From Methanomicrobium sp. W14 (GTDB taxonomy: Archaea > Halobacteriota > Methanomicrobia > Methanomicrobiales > Methanomicrobiaceae): a DNA stretch of 64,000 nt. Positions 16,362 to 26,605 of the stretch are shown in pieces; within the stretch, counting starts at the first letter, position 1; each line of letters starts with the position of its first letter. Below the pieces are notes generated by a model. That model did not search any database, was not told the DNA's origin, and saw nothing but the letters and a program-made list of their open reading frames with translations. The stretch lies in contig NZ_JAGGMM010000002.1 of NCBI RefSeq assembly GCF_017875315.1, positions 310,001 to 374,000 on the forward strand, given 5' to 3'. The translations under genes were made by a program, and so were the position numbers.

Positions 16362-17713
16362 TCAGTTTGCATATGATGCAACTATATTTTTTGTTTCATA
16401 AATTCTCAGTGCATTGTTGCAGTAGTAGTCGCCGTGGTAGTCATTTGAAGAGACTTCAAATGTGTTGCTTTTCAGAATAGGTGTCCACATAACAGTTTGT
16501 TTTGTGAAAATCAGATTTTCTGTCCACTGATATGCACGATTATATGATTCCCCCTGTCCCGAACTTTGTTCTCCCTGCTGGTGATCTGCATCAAATATAT
16601 GACCGATTTCATGAATTGTAGCTTTTGCTCTGTCTTCATGAACTCCATCATATGAGGAAGGGTCATCTTTCATCTGAACCCATGCATATCTTCTTTGAAG
16701 TGGATTTGGACAATCATAACCATACGTCGCTGCAATACCTATGTAAGAACTATCGTAACCACCAAGATAGAGAGCAATGTCTTCATGGTTACTGTTCAGA
16801 TATTCTATTGGTACCTGACGAATAATTGAATCACATGGTGATGTTATGTGTTGACTGTCCGATGACAAAGCTGAGGCCTTAGATGTATCGTAATGTGCAT
16901 AAAATCTTATAAATATGTCAGACCTTTGAAATTGGTTGTTTAGCTCTGCAATTATATCCTGAGCTTTAGCCAGCCAGTCAGGTTCATCTGAAATCCATTG
17001 GTTATCTGTAAAAACCCTTATTCTGACTGGGGTTAAACTCTTCGTTGAACTTTTGGAGTTAATTCTCTCTTCTTCGATTTTAGCTTCATCATCTCTCTGT
17101 TTGAGCTCTTCATCTGAATAATATTTATGGGCAAGGTAATCTTCTTCTGTATTTAAGGAACTTCCGTCATCCTTGACGTCGGTAGATCTATGAGAGTAAT
17201 GAATAATTCTTCCAGATTTTGATTTATCAGGCGTACTTTCTATAACGTAGTCAATACCGTTAACATTTATTCTTGCAATTAACACTCTTTCACTTATAGT
17301 AAGAACGACCTCGCTGTCTTTGGTATCTTCAAGGTTTCCAACATATGAGTATGTTTGAGACTTAACGTCAGGTGCATTTACTTCCATCTCACTGAGGTTC
17401 ATTGAGTATGAAACTCCATCAATAGTTACAGGGATTTTTTTATCACTTATCAATAGGTCACGCATTTTTTGGATGTCCAAAGTAAAAAGATCATATTTTT
17501 CAATAGAATCTGGGATATCCAGAGAAGACTTTTCAGTTGTTTCCGGCATTGCCTCAGAAATACCATCGCCAATTTTTATAATTGTCAATTTTTCAGTAAT
17601 GCTGGATATATTTGTATTTTTTCTTCTGCACTGACCGTCGGAACAAAGACCATTCCGATGAGTGCCGCAATCAAAAGCAGGCTTAAAGCCCACATGCCTT
17701 TTCCGGTTTTCAT
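16362..17713 (-). pseudogene. Secreted metzincin metalloprotease, frameshifted after the signal peptide
   Basis: Starting at the ATG at 17713 (GAGGTAAAAA upstream), a clear signal peptide is encoded (MKTGKGMWALSLLLIAALIG to VSAEE). A run of six A (17617-17622, minus strand) then shifts the frame and leads to a stop. One more A would join it to the 400-residue mature frame. That frame has a prodomain (about 45-180) and a catalytic domain with HEIGHIFDADH, a GIAATYGYDCPN segment and a candidate Met-turn TVMWTP. The zinc motif has Asp where metzincins usually have Gly. It could be a true pseudogene, a phase-variable gene or a sequencing error. Confidence 0.75.
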
Positions 17714-17768
17714 TTTTTACCTCTGTTTTGTTTTTTTGAAAATCCGGCATGCAAACTTTAATCTGCAA

Positions 17769-18241
17769 TAATGCGGTTACACTTACATGCCGGAATATAC
17801 CAGCCGGCTGATAAACACCCGGAAAAAGAATGAAAGTGATTCAGGTAAATTGGTTCTTTCTTTTTTTCCGGTTTCTTATTTTTCGACTGACTTATAATTT
17901 TACAGGATCGATAAAAAAAAGAGTGAACATCCCCCTTCTATTGTCTCTCCCGGTTGAGACTTATAAAAGTTGTAGTATAAGCGGTTTTCCGTCCCAGTCC
18001 TCTACACGTTTTCAGAAAATGCCTCTTGATGTTAATATTGTTACTCATTTATTCATAAGAAAAAATGCACTCCTCTCTAAAGTGCTCTCAATTTGGAATT
18101 TACGAATTCCTTTGACAATTCTCTCTCTGTTGCGCGGACAAGCGGGTAGTTGGCCGGCAGTTTAATAATAATTTTATAACACACATTTCTCCATTTTTAG
18201 CGTTAACCACTGTGAATCAGGCGGGTTTTTACTGAAAAAGG
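17769..18241. other. Intergenic stretch with short repeats
   Basis: No convincing gene. It contains a copy of CTCTACACGTT (18000-18010), which also occurs at 15094 and 21236, and a small stem GGAATT-TACG-AATTCC (18095-18110). The left 60 bp should hold the promoter of the protease gene. Confidence 0.35.
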
Positions 18242-19654
18242 TTACAGCCCTGTAAAGTCTTCTTCGTCCCATTTTTTGAACCCGCTTTTCAGAAGAAGCC
18301 ATGCCGGGATAAGGACTATGACCGAGGCGTAGGCAAGGAGAGGATTTGCGGACGTCAGTGCGAGGAGGACGAGTATCAGGGGACCTGTTGTCAGCATGTA
18401 CTTGAGAAAAACCCTGACGTTGTATATCATATTCCCCGGCTCAAGTCCGCACAGCCTTATTGTGAGTCCAAGTTCAAAAAAAGAAATAGAAAGGCAGAGT
18501 ACAACGGCGTTCGGGACATAACCGGCGGAACCTGAAATTAGTCCCGCAGCAGAGAGAAAAAGAACAGGGATAACCTGAAGAAACGTGAAAGTCTTTGCCT
18601 TAGCCTCTATGACTGATGAAATTTTAAGCGGGAGGAAGTAATATGCCGAAATCGAGTCGAATTCCGTAAGCCACGTGTACATGGTCGACGAGATGACTCC
18701 TGCAACGACCGCAAGCGTGAAGAGAATGATTCCCTGGCTAATTAATCCGCCTAAAAATGATAAAAACAGCCATATCAGGCATAGCGGGAGTAGAAACGAG
18801 AAAACAGTCTGTCCCAGTCCGATACCGCTCCTGTAAAGGTCGACGAAATCCTTTGCAACGATTATATTATCGCTGAAAAATTCATATTTCTTCGTCAGCC
18901 TGTCGAGAAGGTTTTTGTGATGTTTTTCGGAGCCGTTGTCATATGGCGTGAAGAATTCGATTGAAAGCAGAAACATCACGGCTATTATAATGAGGGTTAT
19001 CGCAAGTCCTGAATATGAAAACGACGGGAAAAGTGTCAACGGCAAAAAAACACCTTTTATAACAGTTTCAGGGGAACAGAGAAACGCAGAGATTATGACT
19101 GCCAAAACCGCCGCAGCAACAATTATGGCGGCGGCTTTTTTGCTCCTCACGTAGACTGCCGACAGAAGAAACACTGTGCAGAGTCCTGCAAGAAATGAAA
19201 CCGAAGACGTAAGGAGCAGAAGCAGGGGCCAGTATATGCTTATTCCGAGAACCGGCGATGCGACCAGAAATCCGGCCCCAAACGGGAATATCCAGAGCAG
19301 AAAATAGTATAGAATGTCTTTTACCACGAAGTTTAGAAACAGGACCTTTTCAGGTACCGGAAGACTTCTTGCCGAATATGCAACAAGGCTTGCCTGCCCG
19401 AGCCTTCTGTTCATGACCTCCTTTCCCAAAATCCCGAATGACCCCACCATAATCCCTAGAAGTGCGAACTGCGCATGAATCACGAGCCCGAGGACCATTG
19501 TGTCGATTACACTTGTTATGATAGGAATCAGAAACGAGCCCATAAAGGCGATTGCAAAAATAAGTATGGGAAACAATGCGAAATTGAGGCTTCCGAAAAG
19601 GGTGGAGTGCATCCTCCACTCCTCCTTAAACATCGCGAGAAAAAGGTCAAACAT
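18242..19654 (-). CDS. ABC transporter permease, about 12 helices
   Basis: This large integral membrane protein has a short cytoplasmic start (FDLFLAMFKEEWRMHST) and around twelve hydrophobic segments in two halves separated by a charged loop near residues 240-265. I place the start at the ATG at 19654, which overlaps the end of the ATPase gene by 8 bp and has GAGGGAAAAGG upstream, rather than 21 bp earlier. It should form an exporter with the ATPase encoded immediately upstream. No substrate can be named. Confidence 0.8.
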   Translation of the reverse strand: MFDLFLAMFKEEWRMHSTLFGSLNFALFPILIFAIAFMGSFLIPIITSVIDTMVLGLVIHAQFALLGIMVGSFGILGKEVMNRRLGQASLVAYSARSLPVPEKVLFLNFVVKDILYYFLLWIFPFGAGFLVASPVLGISIYWPLLLLLTSSVSFLAGLCTVFLLSAVYVRSKKAAAIIVAAAVLAVIISAFLCSPETVIKGVFLPLTLFPSFSYSGLAITLIIIAVMFLLSIEFFTPYDNGSEKHHKNLLDRLTKKYEFFSDNIIVAKDFVDLYRSGIGLGQTVFSFLLPLCLIWLFLSFLGGLISQGIILFTLAVVAGVISSTMYTWLTEFDSISAYYFLPLKISSVIEAKAKTFTFLQVIPVLFLSAAGLISGSAGYVPNAVVLCLSISFFELGLTIRLCGLEPGNMIYNVRVFLKYMLTTGPLILVLLALTSANPLLAYASVIVLIPAWLLLKSGFKKWDEEDFTGL

Positions 19655-20375
19655 CCTTTTCCCTCTTTTCGACAAGCTCCATGAAAAAGTCTTCCAGCCT
19701 GACGTTTTTTTCCTTCAGGCCGGAAACGTTTCCTGCGTGCAGGAGCTTTCCCTTGTGCAGTATTGCAAAATCGGAACAGATCTCCTCTGCGGTCTCAAGG
19801 ATGTGCGTCGAAAGAAATATCGTATTCCCCTTTGATACGTAGTCCTTCAGGAAGTTTTTGACTTTTCTCTGCATTACCGGGTCAAGGTTTATCAAAGGCT
19901 CGTCTATAAGGGCAAGTTTCGGTTCGTGCAAAAAAGCCTGTGCAAACATGAGCTTCTGTCTGGTCCCGCGGGACAAGTCCTTGCATAATACGTCCTTTTT
20001 ATCAGAAAAGTCAAGGTAATCGAACCAGAGGTCTATTTTTTCCGAAGTGTCCCCGAGTTTTCTTATTTTTGAGACGAAGAAAAGGTATTCCGAAGCCGTA
20101 AGAAAGCTTGGCGGAGTCTCCTGTTCGGGGATTATTCCGACGAGTTCACGCACTTTAATCCCGTTTTTGAAAGGGTTTTCCCCAAGAATTTCAGCGGAGC
20201 CTGATGATGATTTAATCTGCCCTGTAAGCATCTTTATAATAGTGGTCTTTCCTGACCCGTTAGGTCCCAGAAGCCCGAACAAGGCTCCTTTTTCAACGGA
20301 AATGCTGACCGAGTCAACAGCTCTCAGGCTGCCGTAGTCTTTTGAAAGACCTAATGTTTTTATCGCAGGCTCCAT
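19647..20375 (-). CDS. ABC transporter ATP-binding protein
   Basis: The 242-residue ATPase has Walker A GPNGSGKTT (about 37-45), signature LSRGTRQKLMFAQAF, Walker B LALIDEPLINLDP and a switch histidine in STHILETAEEIC. The Arg in place of Gly in the signature (LSRGT) is common in this exporter subgroup. It is the first gene of a two-gene operon with the permease. The transporter is distinct in sequence from the one at 7.7-9.4 kb. Confidence 0.9.
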   Translation of the reverse strand: MEPAIKTLGLSKDYGSLRAVDSVSISVEKGALFGLLGPNGSGKTTIIKMLTGQIKSSSGSAEILGENPFKNGIKVRELVGIIPEQETPPSFLTASEYLFFVSKIRKLGDTSEKIDLWFDYLDFSDKKDVLCKDLSRGTRQKLMFAQAFLHEPKLALIDEPLINLDPVMQRKVKNFLKDYVSKGNTIFLSTHILETAEEICSDFAILHKGKLLHAGNVSGLKEKNVRLEDFFMELVEKREKDV

Positions 20376-20525
20376 AGTAATCTTTTCTTTTCAGTAAAAT
20401 GTTGTTTTTGCACTATATCAAAATGGTACCTGTTAGTCTGGGAGTATCTGTATTTGAATGTCAAATTTAAAATAAGAATCATACCATTACTTGAGTTAAA
20501 AAGAAAATTCAGAAATTCTAAAAAG

Positions 20526-20831
20526 TTAACTCCATATTTCCACAATACGGAGTACGGCAACATCTGTCACCTCAATAAGCAACAGGACAAGTACAGCTAA
20601 AACGATTCCTTTTAAAATAGATTTAACAGTTTTAACTAATTTAAAGCGTTCTTTATTATTTTTAAAAAAGATGATTAAGCAAAGCAGCCACAAAACCGGA
20701 AATATTAATGCAATATACCCGCCACCAAGCAGATATCCGCAAATAAAAAGCAGAAACAGTAGTGAAGTACACAACACAAGTTGGGAATAGTTTATTTTCT
20801 TGTCGAATATACTTTTTATGTCGTTTTTCAT
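20526..20831 (-). CDS. Small membrane protein (101 aa)
   Basis: Three hydrophobic segments (about 18-34, 38-56 and 72-92) are separated by a basic loop (KNNKERFKLVKTVKS). No family is recognised. It stands alone, 150 bp upstream of the ABC operon on the same strand. Its base composition is more AT-rich than its neighbours. Function unknown. Confidence 0.55.
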   Translation of the reverse strand: MKNDIKSIFDKKINYSQLVLCTSLLFLLFICGYLLGGGYIALIFPVLWLLCLIIFFKNNKERFKLVKTVKSILKGIVLAVLVLLLIEVTDVAVLRIVEIWS

Positions 20832-21462
20832 TGGAATCTCGGGATAATTTCAGGCAATATAATATGTATAACCTAAATTGTAATTTATCTTCATAATCAT
20901 AAGAACTTTAGTATAAATCATCTGAGTCTGTCAGGCCCCAGTATATACAGATATTATTATGTTAATTTTTTTTAAAATTGCCGGTCTTGTAAAAACACTT
21001 CCAAGGGAGAGAAAATTCTAATTTTAACTCAGGGAAGATTTAGTCCGGTAAATTTTGTGAAATGCATGTTTTCGGTGATTTAATGAAAGTAAGGCAATAA
21101 TTTAAGTTTCGGAAAATACCCTGATCAGGTTGGGAAAATCATAATAATTCTTTACAATATGTTTCTTAAAAAAGGTAATTTGGTCTTCTGGAGAGTCATT
21201 AATTCATTATGATATTTTCTTTTTACACTACAAACCTCTACACGTTAAGCGGGAGCAGTACTTTGTTCACTGGATTAAAGCCCTTAGAGACCGGTTACTA
21301 TTTTATTTTGGAGGCAGAAGGAACATGACTTTGGTCATTGCCGGCAGGTCGGATTTGTGCGGGTCTGAAGGTGTAAAATACGGCTGGTCTTATAGCAGGC
21401 ACCTGAAGAACGCTTAATAGGAATATAAAATAAAAAAACCCATTATCGGGAGAAAAAAATAT
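20832..21462. other. 631-bp intergenic stretch
   Basis: No larger gene is supported. It holds a perfect 10-bp palindrome CCTGATCAGG (21120-21129), a copy of CTCTACACGTT (21236-21246) and a 30-codon frame at 21325-21417 listed separately. The rest is AT-rich without recognisable signals. Confidence 0.35.
21325..21417 (+). CDS. Possible 30-residue peptide or gene remnant
   Basis: An ATG at 21325 is preceded by TTGGAGGCAGAAGGAAC, a good ribosome binding site. The frame encodes 30 mixed residues (MTLVIAGRSDLCGSEGVKYG then WSYSRHLKNA) and ends at TAA. The codon use is unremarkable. It could be a real small protein or the start of a decayed gene. I do not recognise it. Confidence 0.25.
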   Translation: MTLVIAGRSDLCGSEGVKYGWSYSRHLKNA

Positions 21463-22317
21463 ATGAATCTTAAAAAACTCTGCGAAATATCGGAAAAACC
21501 GGAAATATACGAGAAGGGGGACGCTTTCATGTGGGATGACGAATATATCTCAAAAAAACTCCTTGAAATTCATTTAAGCCAGGATACGGACCTCGCAAGC
21601 AGGAAAAAGCCTGCAATTGAAAAAACGACCGGCTGGATCCTGGAAAGGCTTGGAAAGGAGAACGCCGACATTCTTGATTTAGGGTGCGGGCCCGGTCTTT
21701 ATTGTGAAATTTTCGCCGGGAGCGGTCACAGGGTGACCGGTGTGGACATTTCAAAACGTTCAATCGAATACGCGAGAGAAAAAGCCCTTGAAAAACACCT
21801 TGATATCAGTTATATCAACGAAAATTACCTGAATATCAGTTTTGAAGAGAAGTTCGACCTTATTGTAATGATATTCTGCGACATTGACGTTCTGGTTCCG
21901 GTTGAAAGGGACAGGCTCCTGGATATTGTTTTTAAAGCCTTAAAACCCGGAGGTATGTTTATATTTGATACGATGAACGGAGAAACAACCGGGATTATGA
22001 AAGACGGTGAAAGAAACTGGGAAGTCTCAGAGACGGGATTCTGGAAAGATTCACCGCATATGGCACTTTCGGAGTCGTTTCATTACCCGGAGAATAACGT
22101 ATTTTTAAACCAGACTATAGTCTTTTCAGAACCTGACGAGTACAGGACATACCGCTTCTGGATGAATTACTATGAGTTTTCCGGCCTTCGGCCCGTTCTT
22201 GAAGAAAGGGGATTTTCAGGCGTAAAAAAGCATGAAAACGTCCTGACAAGTGACGACTTCTACTGTGGAAGTGCCGTTACCTTTTACGAAACGGTAAAAC
22301 CTGAAAGGATAATATAA
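21463..22317 (+). CDS. Class I SAM-dependent methyltransferase
   Basis: The 284-residue protein has the SAM-binding motif I ILDLGCGPGLYCEIF (about 66-80), motif II VTGVDISKRSIEYAR, a KPGGMFIFDT segment after strand five and a C-terminal cap region. The N-terminal 30 residues (FMWDDEYISKKLLEIHL) and the WMNYYEFSGL region resemble bacterial and archaeal small-molecule methyltransferases. The substrate is unknown. It is monocistronic and convergent with mcrA. This protein is full length, in contrast to the core-deleted methyltransferase at 5.3 kb. Confidence 0.88.
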   Translation: MNLKKLCEISEKPEIYEKGDAFMWDDEYISKKLLEIHLSQDTDLASRKKPAIEKTTGWILERLGKENADILDLGCGPGLYCEIFAGSGHRVTGVDISKRSIEYAREKALEKHLDISYINENYLNISFEEKFDLIVMIFCDIDVLVPVERDRLLDIVFKALKPGGMFIFDTMNGETTGIMKDGERNWEVSETGFWKDSPHMALSESFHYPENNVFLNQTIVFSEPDEYRTYRFWMNYYEFSGLRPVLEERGFSGVKKHENVLTSDDFYCGSAVTFYETVKPERII

Positions 22318-22408
22318 AAAATCCTGATAAAAAAGTTTGAAGGTTATTTCTCTGCCATGGTGTAGGAAAAAATAGCAGTTTTATTTTTATATTCCTTTTT
22401 CTCTGTTT

Positions 22409-24115
22409 TTATCTTGCGGGGATTATAAGGGAGCGTTCTCCTGCCGGCATAAATTCACGTACAGCTCCTCTTGCGAATTCACGTCTCGGTTCGGTAAAAT
22501 CAAACCTAAGAGAAGGATCGGCAAACGTTATTTTAATCAGGGGTTCTAGGCAGAAAGCGTCTCCTCTTCCGTAATGGGCTCCGGACACGATAGCCGCGTA
22601 TTCTCCCTGGTGGCCGACGTTCATAGCGTAGTTGGGGTAATTAGGCCCCCTGAACTCCCCTACAAGGCCCCTGTCAGGTTCGACAGAAAGGGAGTTTGCA
22701 GAACCGCACTGGTCCTGAAGGTCGTAGCCGAAGAACCCGAGCCTGCTCCACCCGTCTTTGTGCATAAGCATGCACAGGTACCATGCATTAAGCCCTGCAT
22801 TCGAGTTTCCGGTTGCAATTGACGTCGAAAGACCGCATGCAGCGGCCATTACACCGGCACGCTGCGAACCGCCGAAATGGTCTTCCATCATTGTCGGGAA
22901 CTGCTCGTACTGCTCCATTGCATTGAGGCAGACCTCGGTTGCAATATCGTTTACTATCTCCTGTGTGGGCCTTACTTTGTCCGAAGGTGAAGGGTTCTTC
23001 CAGTCGACATTGTATTTCCGGTTTATGTAGTCCATGCCGTAGTACGTAAAGTCGTCAAGGATGTTGTCGGTGTATGCGGCAGTTGCGTACTGGGTGAAGC
23101 CGACACCGCCTGACATGTATGAACCCAGCCAGATCTGGTCGAAGAGCATACACCCTGCACCCACGACTTCAAGAGAGGCTTTTGCCGGGTCGTTTGGGTA
23201 TTTGCGGTTTGCCTGTATCATGTCGCCGAAATAGCCGAATTTGATGCCTCCTGGCTCGTTTGGGCCTCTCGCACGGCGGGCGGGGAGAATAGTCCCCATC
23301 TGGATGACACCTGCGTGCTTTGCGGCAAAAGAAAGGTCTGCTACAGCCGCTTCACCGGCACACATCCTGTAAGCGGCGATAAAGGACATTCCAATCTGCA
23401 TTGCGGACCATCTTGAGGTTGTACCCCCGTCGCATGTCCTTGAGACGATGGTCGGGATGTGAATCGCCTGGAATATGGATTTTCCGACTTCTTCCTTTAG
23501 TTCTGCGGCCTGATTATTAGGGAACAGTTTGTCTATGTTTATCAGGTACTGCGGGTCTATATCGTCAGCAAGTTCGTCGTCGCCTGTGAATATCTTGACA
23601 TAGCAGTCGTCGGTAAGGCTCGGGTGTGTTTCGACCATATGCTCCTGTACGACGGCACCGCCGGGCATTGCGTGGTTGAGGGTGTGAAGGTACTCGTTGA
23701 TTGTCTCCGGAGTTACCTCTTTTCCGAGCCGCTTTTGCAGGGTGGCATGAGCCATATCCATTCCTACAATGACGGTTCTTCTGATTTCGTCCCACATCTG
23801 CTGCATTGCGGCGTTGTTGACGAAGTGCAGGTCGTCGCCTTCTACGAAGACATCGGTTCCGGAGACCTCGTATGTCATAAGCTGGCGCTGGCCCATAGGA
23901 ATTCCGCCGAGATGGCAGCGTTCGGGGTCATACATCGATATGCCGCGTTTTTTTTCGATTTCTGCGGTTTCAGCCATGAACTCCCGCTTACGCGGGGACT
24001 GCCTGACGCCGTTGAAGTTGTAGAATGTGGTCCTTTCGGATTCTATATCCTGTCCCCTGAATTTTTCTTTAAGAGCATTCAGAAAAAGTTTCTGTGATTT
24101 TTCGATTTTACTCAT
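22409..24115 (-). CDS. mcrA: Methyl-coenzyme M reductase subunit alpha
   Basis: The 568-residue alpha subunit catalyses methane release from methyl-coenzyme M and coenzyme B with nickel F430. Recognisable parts are the F430-ligand region [13 protein letters not shown], the [19 protein letters not shown] stretch (sites of N-methyl-His and methyl-Arg in known enzymes), [15 protein letters not shown] with the catalytic Tyr, and [17 protein letters not shown] with the thioglycine and S-methyl-Cys positions. It is the last gene of an mcrB-mcrG-mcrA order, 4 bp after mcrG. Whether this is the main enzyme or the MrtA isoenzyme cannot be settled by eye. Confidence 0.97.
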   Translation of the reverse strand: MSKIEKSQKLFLNALKEKFRGQDIESERTTFYNFNGVRQSPRKREFMAETAEIEKKRGISMYDPERCHLGGIPMGQRQLMTYEVSGTDVFVEGDDLHFVNNAAMQQMWDEIRRTVIVGMDMAHATLQKRLGKEVTPETINEYLHTLNHAMPGGAVVQEHMVETHPSLTDDCYVKIFTGDDELADDIDPQYLINIDKLFPNNQAAELKEEVGKSIFQAIHIPTIVSRTCDGGTTSRWSAMQIGMSFIAAYRMCAGEAAVADLSFAAKHAGVIQMGTILPARRARGPNEPGGIKFGYFGDMIQANRKYPNDPAKASLEVVGAGCMLFDQIWLGSYMSGGVGFTQYATAAYTDNILDDFTYYGMDYINRKYNVDWKNPSPSDKVRPTQEIVNDIATEVCLNAMEQYEQFPTMMEDHFGGSQRAGVMAAACGLSTSIATGNSNAGLNAWYLCMLMHKDGWSRLGFFGYDLQDQCGSANSLSVEPDRGLVGEFRGPNYPNYAMNVGHQGEYAAIVSGAHYGRGDAFCLEPLIKITFADPSLRFDFTEPRREFARGAVREFMPAGERSLIIPAR

Positions 24116-24119
24116 GGTT

Positions 24120-24881
24120 TCACTCCTCGGAAGGCATGAAGCCGTATTTAGTTCTCAGCGAGTGGATACGCTGGATGTATTCGATATATTCGCTGTCCCT
24201 GCGCAGTGCCGTTCCTACAAGAGAGTGGAATATGGTGCTTTTTTCGCGGAGCCATTCGTCGTCCATAGGCTTTCCTACAACAACAGGTCTGTCGAGCGGG
24301 ACTCCCACCTGGTCTTTTACATAGCAGACATTGCCGTCTTCTGCAAGTATGCAGCGCTGAATAGCATCGAACATAAGGCCGTCCTCTGCAAGGCGCAGTG
24401 AATGCCCGTGAACGGTTGCCCCCCTGCACGAGACTGTGGCAGGATCGAAGACTTCTGTCTCGATAAGTATTTTGGCGTATTTTTCGAGGTCACGTTCACG
24501 ACATTCTACAATCTGGCGGCCTGAAAGAGTCCCCGGGTCTATTGCCCGGAAGCGGTACATCTCCATGTATGTCCTCTGGTAGGGCTGGCTGGGCGCATTG
24601 AACATCGAGTCTGCAAACTGGATATAGCGGACACGGTCACCGGCCTTTGCCCCTTCCGTCGGTTTGACCAGTTCTCTCATCGGGTCTTCGGGCTCCTGCT
24701 GTTCGGAGAGCGGGGGGTGGGCGGACGGGTATGCCTGCCCTGGAGCACGGTGCCCGAGGATCATGATAATGTCCTCGTCTGTTACAGATCTGATTTTTTG
24801 CAGTTCATATTCGGGGTTCATCTGGTTACGCCGGTTTTGCGCAACGTTTGATGTTCCCGGACCATATTGGGGTTTATACAT
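24120..24881 (-). CDS. mcrG: Methyl-coenzyme M reductase subunit gamma
   Basis: The 253-residue gamma subunit starts [20 protein letters not shown], like the family, and contains the coenzyme-contacting region [24 protein letters not shown] (quoted in parts: PYQRTYMEM and [11 protein letters not shown]) and the [15 protein letters not shown] segment. It is part of the alpha2-beta2-gamma2 complex. The gap to mcrB is 78 bp and holds neither mcrD nor mcrC, which commonly lie between these genes. mcrA starts 4 bp after its stop. Confidence 0.96.
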   Translation of the reverse strand: MYKPQYGPGTSNVAQNRRNQMNPEYELQKIRSVTDEDIIMILGHRAPGQAYPSAHPPLSEQQEPEDPMRELVKPTEGAKAGDRVRYIQFADSMFNAPSQPYQRTYMEMYRFRAIDPGTLSGRQIVECRERDLEKYAKILIETEVFDPATVSCRGATVHGHSLRLAEDGLMFDAIQRCILAEDGNVCYVKDQVGVPLDRPVVVGKPMDDEWLREKSTIFHSLVGTALRRDSEYIEYIQRIHSLRTKYGFMPSEE

Positions 24882-24959
24882 ATTATCACTAAAATCCCGT
24901 CAAAAAATATTTGTCCTAAACATTTTCTGAAAAATTCTGTTCTCAAAACAGCAGGCTGA

Positions 24960-26282
24960 TCAGGCGACTTCCCCTGCACCCTTCGCTATCTGGTGCAACG
25001 GTTTTCTGAAGACGTCTATCTGGCCGTAAGTTTCGCCCATTATCTTTGATGTACTCTCAGGCGAGAACATCTGCGTCCCTGCATCAAGAGCACAGGCCGC
25101 AACGGCACACGGAATCGCCACACCGTTTGCATGCCTTGTCACGACGTGGTTTCCGTTGAAAATTCCGGGTCCTCCGCCTCCGTAAATGGAATGGCTGAAG
25201 AATGAAAATCCTACGGCTGTACCCATCATACGCCCGAAATCGCAGGACGGAAGGCCTGTTTCGTGCTCAATCAGGTCGTTGAAGTAAAGAAGCGTCGCCG
25301 AAGCCGCCTGCGCAAATCTTCCTGCACCGCAGTTTACGATTGTTGCGGCAAGCTGTCCTGCCGCGACATATGCATTCCACATCATCGGGTCTTTGGTATC
25401 GTAAAATCTGAAGTATTCGCCTTTTTTGCCCGGGGAAATTACCCTGTCCTCAAGAGCCCGTTCGACAAGTGACTGGACGACAGTGCCGACTGTTCCCGAC
25501 TGTCCGTTGTCCTTTACGATGTCGTAAACCATGTTGTCGGCGTTGAGGCCCTGGTGTCCGTAGGAGAGCAGAAGGTTTCTTTCGAAAGGCCCGATTGCGG
25601 CCCCCATCTCGTACTGTCCGGCCATTTCCAGGGTTGAAGCAAGTGCAACGCCCTGAAGCGAGTTTCTTCCTGTCATCATGACGAAATGGTTTACAGGTAT
25701 ATTTCTGAGCGCAAATCCGATTCCCTCGTTGTTCTGCGGTATTGAAAGAATAGATGTGACAAGGGCGCCCTGCATGTCCATAGTCTGCGGGTAGGAACCC
25801 CAGCATGCGGCTTTAACCATTGAAGCGTCAAAGGCATCGACTTTGAACTGGTCGATTATCGAATATGTCACAGCCGATGCGACAGAGCTTATTGCCGCAT
25901 CGTATGTCGCCGCGTTCTGCAGTCTTTTTGAAGGGACCTGGACAAGAAGCAGATTTCCGCCGTTGAATTCAAGAATGTTGGTGTCATCATCTTCTTCGAT
26001 TTGGATCATGCTCCTAATCTTTTCAACGAGACTGTCCTTGTTTTCAAGAATCGGAATATCGAGTTCCCTTCCTTTGATTCTGCTTTTGCCTTTACCAATC
26101 CTTCCTGTCCTGAGGGCATTTTCTATACCTCCAAGATTGACGTTAATCGTTCTTTTAGTCAGATCGATGATCTTATTCGCAGCGGGGTTAATCATCGGAC
26201 TTATTTGCCCGAGGTTAACATCACTTTTGAGAAGTTTGCCGTCGTCTGAATACAGATCGATTGTATCTGAATATGCTACCAT
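24960..26282 (-). CDS. mcrB: Methyl-coenzyme M reductase subunit beta
   Basis: The 440-residue beta subunit shows SIYGGGGPGIFNGNHVVTRH near the C-terminus, where the second catalytic Tyr sits, and the FALRNIPVNHFVMMTGRNSLQG segment (family-typical) in the middle. The start at 26282 is supported by AAAGGATGAACTGAT. It is the first gene of the mcrBGA operon; a long AT-rich leader and promoter region lie upstream (26283-26605). Confidence 0.96.
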   Translation of the reverse strand: MVAYSDTIDLYSDDGKLLKSDVNLGQISPMINPAANKIIDLTKRTINVNLGGIENALRTGRIGKGKSRIKGRELDIPILENKDSLVEKIRSMIQIEEDDDTNILEFNGGNLLLVQVPSKRLQNAATYDAAISSVASAVTYSIIDQFKVDAFDASMVKAACWGSYPQTMDMQGALVTSILSIPQNNEGIGFALRNIPVNHFVMMTGRNSLQGVALASTLEMAGQYEMGAAIGPFERNLLLSYGHQGLNADNMVYDIVKDNGQSGTVGTVVQSLVERALEDRVISPGKKGEYFRFYDTKDPMMWNAYVAAGQLAATIVNCGAGRFAQAASATLLYFNDLIEHETGLPSCDFGRMMGTAVGFSFFSHSIYGGGGPGIFNGNHVVTRHANGVAIPCAVAACALDAGTQMFSPESTSKIMGETYGQIDVFRKPLHQIAKGAGEVA

Positions 26283-26605
26283 ATCAGTTCATCCTTTTAA
26301 CCTTTGTTCAGAGTCCTTTTAAGAGAAAGAAATCTTTTGAATTTTGTCAGATTCTTAAAATTAAAATATCAAAACTCTGAAAGGGGCAATAAATGTTTAA
26401 GAATAAAACATATAAAGTTTAGCAAATAATTCTAAAAAATTGTATTGATGTAATACTAAATCTAATAATTTTACCTTATAAGCATTACCATATATGGTTA
26501 TTAATTAAAAACATATGATCTAACAGCTAAAAAACAGGTCCTGATTAATAAAAAGCTGTAAAAGGATTATTTTTAATTTTTATGTACTCCGGTCTTTTAT
26601 TTTTA
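26283..26605 (-). promoter_or_regulatory. mcr operon promoter and leader region
   Basis: On the minus strand a TTTATATG box (26409-26416 on plus) suggests a start near 26388 and a leader of about 105 nt. Farther upstream lies a perfect palindrome ACCATATATGGT (26487-26498) and TAAATCTAATAA (about 26457-26468), a 12-mer also found upstream of hcgG. The stretch is AT-rich and also contains the 3' side of the hydrogenase protease gene. No gene is seen. Confidence 0.5.

Noticed and set aside
17830-18165. Plus-strand 111-codon open frame
   Set aside because: It has no ribosome binding site, no recognisable motif and an unlikely composition, and includes the repeated CTCTACACGTT.
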